Shown here: positions 7,201-11,500 of the stretch, one piece after another
Position numbering within the stretch: the stretch's first letter is position 1
Layout: every line of letters starts with the position of its first letter
Assembly (NCBI GenBank): GCA_040752635.1
Contig: JBFMGS010000062.1
Location: 1 to 11,500, forward strand
Length of the DNA stretch: 11,500 bases
Source of the DNA: JBFMGS01 sp040752635
GTDB lineage: Bacteria; Bacillota; SHA-98; UBA4971
Reading direction: 5' to 3'
Made by a program: the position numbers and the translations under genes
Notes under the pieces: generated by a model
Told to the model about the DNA's origin: nothing
The model's input: only the letters and a program-made list of their open reading frames with translations
Databases searched by the model: none

Positions 7201-10200
7201 CATGGGGCACCTGGCTGAGATCGAGGTGTTCTATCACATCCGGCACAGCAACGGTGTCAAACTCCCCGCCCTTAAACGGTAATGACCCGGTGATATCCGC
7301 ATTTACGAACCTGCACCCGCGCCTCAATCTTCGTGCAACCTCGAGTCTGCCCTCGTCGATGTCCACACCGACGGAAGCCCCAATGTACTCAGCCACGTAG
7401 CCCGTCGCGCACCCGACTTCCAGGACGTTTCCGGCTGCCTGACCTCTCAACCACTGTATCCGCTCGCGAGAGGCCGCCTCATCGTAAATGGAGTCCGGGT
7501 GGCTGTAGTAGCGTTCCAAGAGATCGACATCGGTGCCCGCGGAGGACGACATGTGGGCTACTCTCCCATAGAGCTCACTGTATGCCGCGGCTGTTCGGTC
7601 CCACCCGTGCTCAATGACGTAGCTAATAGCAGCATCCGAAAGGCTTTTCGCAAGGAAAGGATTAGCCAGCACGAGGTATATGGCCTGAGCGAGCGGCAGC
7701 CCGCCCGACGCCCGCAGGACCGCCTCGCCGAGGTCCGCAAACGGAGGCGTAGCAGACACAACCACAGGCCGCCCTGCCGAAAGCGCGACTCTAACCGCAA
7801 GGGACGGCTCGAAGCGAGTGCTCTTGTAATTCATGACGATGACATCCGAAGCTTGAATTATCCGCATGATCGCTTCATCTTCGAGGAACTCTTCGCGGAA
7901 GATGACGCTGTCACTGATGCCGAGAGAATGCGCCCGATTCTTACAAGCGCTGAGGTACTCTGCGCCCACACGGCTGTGGGGATGGACCGTCCCGAGGACG
8001 ATATACATAACGTCCATATGTTTCCTGAGAGCGGCCACGGCATCGATGACCTCGAGGATGCCTTTGTGAGGGTCGATGAATCCGAATGACACTATCACCC
8101 TGGTCCCGCGCGGCACACCGAGATCGGCTTTGGCGTCAGAGATGTCCTTGTGTGAAGGCGGCGGACATCCATGGGGGATGACACGGATCTTCTCAGGATC
8201 ACACCCCTGCGCTACCAGCTCCAGTTTGTTTTGGGAGGTGTGCACCACGAAGGCGTCTATTACGCCACTGAGCTTCCGATAATCAAAGACGCCGAAGGGG
8301 GTCGCGTGCGCGGTTACGACCGTGCGCCTACCTTCTCGCCTCCAGGCGCGGGCGGCGTCTACCAGCGATGGGTGAAACAGACCCACCTGGAAGTTGACGT
8401 GGACGATCTCCACCCCCAAGAGGCCAACGGATCGGCAAAGCTCGCCGTAGTCCGGGTTGGTTCTGTTCCAGCAACGTACCACGTTCGAGCCGTCGTCGTG
8501 GATGCGTTCTGCGTCAGAACATGTTTCGGCAAGGATATGGGTGGTGGCGGGATCCAGGTGGTCACACAGGTATCGCGCGTAGCCTGCAAGGCCGCAGCGC
8601 TGATTGTAGGTGGTGACAAGCGCCAGTCTTGCACAGCTCTCCCGAGTTTCCCGGGGGAGGACTGGTTCCACAGAGGGAGTGACCCGAAGGCAAGGGCTGG
8701 AGCTCTCCGAGGCTCTCGTGCCCGATGACGATGGGCGATCACCGCTGTGGACCCCGGCGCGTTTTGGTTCCAGGCCGGCAATGCTTAAAAGATCTGGTAG
8801 TTTCTCTCTATCCCCTCTGCAGTCCGCGACGCCCGAAGCTGGTTTCCCGGCAAGCATAGCGAGGTTGGCGCGCGCGCCGGCGTGAGCGGGGTCGAAGGCA
8901 AGCGCTCGCTCGAAGCAAAGCTTAGCAAGGCGTGCGAGCGGTGTCCCTCGTCGTGAAGTCTCGAAGTAGCAAACGCCCAGGCCGTTCAGGAGATCGGGAT
9001 TCGTGAGCATACCCGGCTCCGCCTCTTCGAGCGCAGCCATGGCGGCCTCGAAATCCCCCCGCTTCATGAGGACGACGGCATCGTCGAGAAGCTTCTCAGC
9101 CCGTTTGCGGTCCATCTCTAAGACGAACACTCTCGCGCCCTGCTTTTCCAGCATTATGAGACGTCTCGAGAAACTCGCCCACCACTCTTCCTTCAACTTC
9201 AGGAGCTCGTTATCTGCCGGCGTCTCGAAGACGTTCCTTCGAAGATAGCGCATCCTCCCGAAGTACTCGGGCAAGGCCTGTTCCTGGTAGCTCAGGAGGT
9301 CCTCAGGTGAGACTTCACATATGGAGACGGGCATCTCAGTTCGTGCACGGCCCCAGCCGAGATACTGAATCCTGCTCCAGTCATGCCGAACTTCGTCCGG
9401 CACCAACTTGCTGACCTCGGTACCCGGGAACGGCACGAGAACGAAAAAGGATACGAAATCCGGGTCCAGGCTTTTCGCGAAATCCATCGTCTCGCGGATT
9501 GTTGCACGCGTGTCGAGCCTGTGCCCGAGCATAAAGAACCCGTGGGTCATAAGCCCTGCGGCCCTTGCGGCTTTAAAGGCAGCCTGCGCCTTGTCCACAG
9601 TTATTCGCTTGCGGATGTCCTGTAAAACCTCGTTGTTTCCAGACTCAACCCCAAACTGGACAAGGTAGCACCCGTGTGCCCGCATTAGCTTGAAAGTCGC
9701 CGGACCGAGAGAGTCTACCCTGCCTTCACATTTCCAGGGAAGGCGGAGCCCGCGGGCCTCCATTTCACAGAAGAACTCCTCAAGCCACCCGCGGTCTACC
9801 GCAAAGAGATCGTCCATGAAGTATATCGAGTCCACGCCGGAACGTCTTACCAGGGCCTCGATCTCTTCAGCCACGTTCACCGGGCTCCGTCTGACGTAGC
9901 GAGAGCCAAACACCGCCTTGTTGCAGAACACGCAGTTATGCGGGCAGCCCCTCGACGTTATGACGCTGGCAACCCTCGTGCCGAGCACAAGTTGGTCGCC
10001 GCTGTACTCGGAACCCTCCAAAAGGTCATAGGCGGGATGCGGCAACAGATCCAGGTTCGGGATTCGCTGACGGGGCGGACCGGCCATGACTCCGCGGCAG
10101 GGATCGGATCCCGGGCGGCGTAACACCACGCCAGAGATCCCCGACGCGTCCTCTCCCCGAGCGAGCGCCGCGAGCAGTTCTGCGGTCGTTATCTCGCCCT

Positions 10201-10561
10201 CTCCAACGACGAGGTAGTCCACCTGTGGGCATTCTGCCATGGTCAGTTCCGGAACCGCTGTGGCATGCGGCCCCCCAGCGATTACGGTGCACTCGGGAAA
10301 TCGTGCCTTACACTGTTTGATGAGTTCGTATGCGTGTAAGACATTCGTTGTGTAGAGGGAAAAACCGCTGACCTCCGGTTCAAATGCCTCAGCGTACGAC
10401 CATATAGAAAGGCGATCCCTCCTTATGGCGCCCTCGTCGTAAAACCCTACGACGTGTCCATTAGCTCTCAGGTACGATGCGATGTATAGGAGTCCCAGCG
10501 GTGGATACTCGTGGGGGAAGTATCCCCCACTGGGATTCACCAGTAACACTCTCACGATCAC
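4295..10561 (-). CDS. Giant multienzyme: B12-binding radical SAM / TPR / GT4 / SAM methyltransferase / GT4 / GT4
   Basis: Seen: 2088 residues in one uninterrupted frame. A B12-binding-like domain (1-140, including AGGPHAT and VVGEGE) lacks the classical DxHxxG. A radical SAM core (190-430) has Cx3Cx2C at C206, C210, C213. A helical/TPR part spans 488-575. A first GT4-like domain (643-1000) has PHKG (831-834) but only the first Glu of EX7E (E918; Ala at 926). A class I methyltransferase (1010-1145) has LEVGCATG, acidic VGVDID and PDVIEHL. GT4 number two (1268-1642) has a complete EX7E (E1529, E1537), as does GT4 number three (1716-2088; E1974, E1982). Polar linkers lie at about 575-640, 1190-1262 and 1642-1715. 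There is no signal peptide or membrane span, so it should be cytosolic. Known: GT4 enzymes use nucleotide-sugar donors with retention; B12-radical SAM enzymes methylate or rearrange unactivated carbons. Inference: assembly and modification of one glycan. The GTG at 10559-10561 is the longest start; the GTG at 10553-10555, 6 nt after GGGTGA, may be the real one. Downstream gene is coupled. Confidence 0.87.
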   Translation of the reverse strand: MIVRVLLVNPSGGYFPHEYPPLGLLYIASYLRANGHVVGFYDEGAIRRDRLSIWSYAEAFEPEVSGFSLYTTNVLHAYELIKQCKARFPECTVIAGGPHATAVPELTMAECPQVDYLVVGEGEITTAELLAALARGEDASGISGVVLRRPGSDPCRGVMAGPPRQRIPNLDLLPHPAYDLLEGSEYSGDQLVLGTRVASVITSRGCPHNCVFCNKAVFGSRYVRRSPVNVAEEIEALVRRSGVDSIYFMDDLFAVDRGWLEEFFCEMEARGLRLPWKCEGRVDSLGPATFKLMRAHGCYLVQFGVESGNNEVLQDIRKRITVDKAQAAFKAARAAGLMTHGFFMLGHRLDTRATIRETMDFAKSLDPDFVSFFVLVPFPGTEVSKLVPDEVRHDWSRIQYLGWGRARTEMPVSICEVSPEDLLSYQEQALPEYFGRMRYLRRNVFETPADNELLKLKEEWWASFSRRLIMLEKQGARVFVLEMDRKRAEKLLDDAVVLMKRGDFEAAMAALEEAEPGMLTNPDLLNGLGVCYFETSRRGTPLARLAKLCFERALAFDPAHAGARANLAMLAGKPASGVADCRGDREKLPDLLSIAGLEPKRAGVHSGDRPSSSGTRASESSSPCLRVTPSVEPVLPRETRESCARLALVTTYNQRCGLAGYARYLCDHLDPATTHILAETCSDAERIHDDGSNVVRCWNRTNPDYGELCRSVGLLGVEIVHVNFQVGLFHPSLVDAARAWRREGRRTVVTAHATPFGVFDYRKLSGVIDAFVVHTSQNKLELVAQGCDPEKIRVIPHGCPPPSHKDISDAKADLGVPRGTRVIVSFGFIDPHKGILEVIDAVAALRKHMDVMYIVLGTVHPHSRVGAEYLSACKNRAHSLGISDSVIFREEFLEDEAIMRIIQASDVIVMNYKSTRFEPSLAVRVALSAGRPVVVSATPPFADLGEAVLRASGGLPLAQAIYLVLANPFLAKSLSDAAISYVIEHGWDRTAAAYSELYGRVAHMSSSAGTDVDLLERYYSHPDSIYDEAASRERIQWLRGQAAGNVLEVGCATGYVAEYIGASVGVDIDEGRLEVARRLRRGCRFVNADITGSLPFKGGEFDTVAVPDVIEHLDLSQVPHALRECARVGKRIILTVPNAGKPNFRKDLVDNPEHKWRAIKENLTHLLVENTGKAPVITTTSEEDFLLAVVDLHAPPEPTETSPHTVLTGLAPCPDGEITPDGTAAAPSVSRQETRGSEEAEGRKNVSLGAASLPAGTPGAGDVVVPIVPIVWHAPVFDPSGYAGQARNLVLALDRLGADVRLRPIRWSRLGAGLGGDVSANLESLASRPSPKAGFVNVWHVFPPSLYRRMDGAVLNVGRLLFETDRIPESWVGALNGMDEIWVPSAHNVESFARSGVSPDKLVKIPEPVDTSVFDPGSPVPRLNIDGAKGFKFLSVFDWQRRKGWDVLISAYIEAFDQHDDVSLVIKTYSSWGRTADGIDGDISEFLKSLGRSLRDIPQIVLICGVMSHRDLVGLYKAADAFVLPSRAEGWGCPYAEAMSMALPTIGTRWGGNTEFMNDQNSFLIDVEDLEEVPEEVLHEVPLYKGHKWARPSTNHLASLMRKVFDDREEAVKVGRRARTDMEERFSCDVVAQALLSHLRERSPSERSGPARKAGIRVADQDDVRAGRSPSERTEGAVVGPERRGVGTGGPVAAVKPRRRATRGREKQGAGKKSEMRLVWQGSFFVNHSLAHVNREMALALLRDPRVKLGLVPYEPDEFGPGDDPVLLRLAARIAGFPGAADFHVRHMWPPKFDEPPGGAALIVMQPWEFGALPVPWVEPLKRAVWDVWAPTGYVKDVFVSGGIPEDKVCVIPYGFNPDLYHPGSNTRGPSAGSEAKRVFRFLFVGGTIPRKGADVLLRAYLREFRPDEEVCLVVKDFGTTSFYAGQGLGPEIARIAARSDVPRIVYTDTVLNWRAMPELFRSADCLVHPFRGEGFGLPVLEAMACEVPVVVTGYGACLDFVNPDVAYLVEAKQVVWDDKRVGAMPTVDYPRMAEPSEEHLRHLMRYVFEHREEAKEKAGKARQYVLDRFTWTHAARKAIARLLMLRG
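10494..10534 (-). repeat. Nested, mutually exclusive inverted repeats in the first codons of the giant gene
   Basis: Three inverted repeats overlap within 41 nt: CCCAG/CTGGG (10494-10498, 10530-10534), GGATACT/AGTATCC (10503-10509, 10519-10525) and GTGGGGGA/TCCCCCAC (10511-10518, 10523-10530). The first two can stack; the third competes with both. They cover codons of about 10-22 and encode the conserved-looking PSGGYFPHEYPPLG stretch, so coding constraint may explain part of the symmetry. Confidence 0.55.
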
Positions 10562-10626
10562 TCACCCGGCACGGCTGTTTATGGACCACGCAAGCAGCGC
10601 GGTTTCTCTTGGTTCCGGACTCAACT

Positions 10627-10654
10627 TAGAGTATGCGTCTGGGACATAGCTTGT
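10627..10654 (-). promoter_or_regulatory. Sigma-K-like promoter of the giant enzyme operon
   Basis: On the minus strand AC (10653-10654) is followed after exactly 17 nt by CATACTCTA (10627-10635). This matches every fixed position of the Bacillus subtilis sigma-K consensus AC-N17-CATANNNTA. Transcription would begin near 10620, leaving a leader of about 60 nt before the GTG start. By simple base odds a full match is expected about once per 65,000 positions per strand, so one in this gap is unlikely by chance, though base composition shifts that figure. Inference: expression in the mother cell late in sporulation. Confidence 0.5.
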
Positions 10655-10871
10655 GCAGCCTGCTGGCTTTAGTGCCTGATGTGACGAGCTTCTACTTCGT
10701 TGTTAGTTCCTCAGAAGTGTCGTCACAAAAAACCTTACGAAAAACCTTGGGCAGTCTTTCCCCCCGGTTTAACATTCTCGTTGCCGTGCGTGTACAGTAC
10801 TGTGATACGGAGCTGCTTTGAAGGACGGGTGACCGCAGACGGAGAGCGACGCCTTTCCTGTGGCAAATGCT

Positions 10872-10880
10872 GGGAGGAGG
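10872..10880 (+). promoter_or_regulatory. Shine-Dalgarno of the SPOCS-DUF6385 gene
   Basis: GGGAGGAGG ends 9 nt before the ATG at 10890-10892. It is the strongest ribosome site on the plus strand in this region and decides the start of the rightmost gene. Confidence 0.75.
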
Positions 10881-10889
10881 ACGGGCGGC

Positions 10890-11500
10890 ATGGCGTCTGA
10901 TCTCTTTTGCCCGGGCAATACGATCCGATTTGCCGTGGTAGTGGGAAAGGGTGCCGTGGAGCGGAGTATAGGGAACGCGGTTCGTCTTGACCATCCGGGG
11001 CTTAAAGTGACGCAAGTCACCGCTACCGCAGTGGCCATCTCCGCGGTTGTCTTAAGCGATAAGGTGCTCGTGCAATCGCAGATCCATGTTGATGCGTTGT
11101 ACATCACGGCAGACAACGACGTAGCGCACACAAGTTATACCGTTCCCGCGAGCGCTGTAATACCTGTGGTTGGTGCGCAGCCGGGCATGAAACCATACGC
11201 CTGGATAGACGCCGAGGTGCTGAGCTCCGAGATAACGGCGGGGAATATCCTGAAACAAGAGCTCGCTTTGACGTTCATTGCAGAAGCAGATACGGAATGC
11301 GTACAAGGGTATTGCCCATGCAACGGCTTGCTATGGGAAAGACCCTATCCACGTTTTGAGAGCCACGTCGAAGGACCTTTCATGTCAACCGATACTTACA
11401 AAGCCAGCAGGTCATATGATATCTCCCGGCAGACGCTAGTCACGTTCCTCGTGCACAATACGGGCAATCTGAACCCTGTTACCTGTCAACTGGAAATCAG
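10890..11500 (+). CDS. SPOCS (DUF3794) plus DUF6385-like composite protein, 3' end beyond the window
   Basis: Seen: an open frame from ATG 10890 to the window edge, 203 complete codons with no stop. Residues about 15-135 form a SPOCS/DUF3794 domain: KVLVQSQIHVDALYIT, then VPASAVIPVVGAQPGM, then ILKQELALTFIAEAD. A Cys-rich joint follows (C137, C142, C144, pattern Cx4CxC). From about residue 155 begins a DUF6385-like domain; RSYDISRQTLVTFLVHNTG aligns well with SRDVSDKTMVTFAVKNTG of the 237-residue protein, and the frame leaves the window at the same point as that protein's LQIS strand. About 55 more residues would complete the domain. There is no signal peptide; GGGAGGAGG supports the start. 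Known: SPOCS proteins belong to spore coat assembly. Inference: a coat- or exosporium-level anchor in which the SPOCS domain docks and the DUF6385-like head is displayed. Promoter not clear. Confidence 0.82.
   Translation, partial: MASDLFCPGNTIRFAVVVGKGAVERSIGNAVRLDHPGLKVTQVTATAVAISAVVLSDKVLVQSQIHVDALYITADNDVAHTSYTVPASAVIPVVGAQPGMKPYAWIDAEVLSSEITAGNILKQELALTFIAEADTECVQGYCPCNGLLWERPYPRFESHVEGPFMSTDTYKASRSYDISRQTLVTFLVHNTGNLNPVTCQLEI

Larger units (their letters stand above)
10562..10889. other. Divergent intergenic region (328 bp) between the giant enzyme gene and the SPOCS-DUF6385 gene
   Basis: The genes on either side diverge, so both promoters should lie here. For the minus-strand gene there is a good sigma-K-like site (10627-10654). 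For the plus-strand gene I see only weak vegetative-like candidates: TTGCCG-N17-GATACG ending near 10809, with a 10-bp palindrome ACAGTACTGT (10794-10803) in its spacer, and TTGGGC-N17-TAACAT ending near 10775. A direct repeat AAAAACCTT occurs at 10728-10736 and 10740-10748, a 12-nt period. The short open frames in this region have no ribosome site or recognisable protein and I do not call them genes. Confidence 0.5.

Noticed and set aside
10700..10900. Short plus-strand open frames upstream of the SPOCS-DUF6385 gene
   Set aside because: They have no ribosome site and no recognisable sequence; one overlaps the strong Shine-Dalgarno and start of the real gene in another frame.

Overview
This window most likely comes from an endospore-forming, fairly GC-rich member of the Bacillota (Clostridia-like). 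Two genes encode SPOCS/DUF3794 domains, a family tied to spore coat morphogenesis. Two encode a C-terminal domain that I recognise as DUF6385-like, known mainly from spore-forming Clostridia. A sigma-K-like promoter precedes the largest gene. The genus cannot be named from the sequence. I found no tRNA, rRNA, CRISPR array, transposase or phage gene.

Layout. Positions 1-134 are non-coding. On the minus strand, reading from right to left, are: a giant 2088-residue enzyme (10561-4295); a 737-residue tandem glycosyltransferase-TPR protein (4298-2085) whose GTG start overlaps the TGA stop of the giant gene by 4 nt; a 237-residue repeat protein with a DUF6385-like C-terminus (1929-1216); and a 286-residue protein with a polar Gly/His/Gln/Tyr-rich front half and a C-terminal SPOCS domain (995-135). 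The spaces after the 737-residue gene and after the 237-residue gene contain hairpins and inverted repeats. To the right, a 328-bp divergent intergenic region separates the giant gene from a plus-strand gene (10890 to beyond 11500). That gene joins a SPOCS domain to a DUF6385-like domain in one chain.

The giant protein is the centrepiece. In order it contains a B12-binding radical SAM module, a TPR segment, a GT4-type glycosyltransferase, a class I SAM methyltransferase and two more GT4-type glycosyltransferases, with polar Pro/Arg/Glu/Ser-rich linkers between the blocks. With the two GT2 domains of its translationally coupled neighbour, the locus encodes five glycosyltransferase domains, one methyltransferase and one radical SAM enzyme in two polypeptides.

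Working model (inference): the pair builds a methylated or otherwise radical-modified glycan. The adjacent Thr/Ser-rich repeat protein and the SPOCS proteins would be spore-surface components, and possibly the acceptors. Late mother-cell (sigma-K) expression would fit this. The acceptor, the sugars and the order of reactions are not visible in the DNA.
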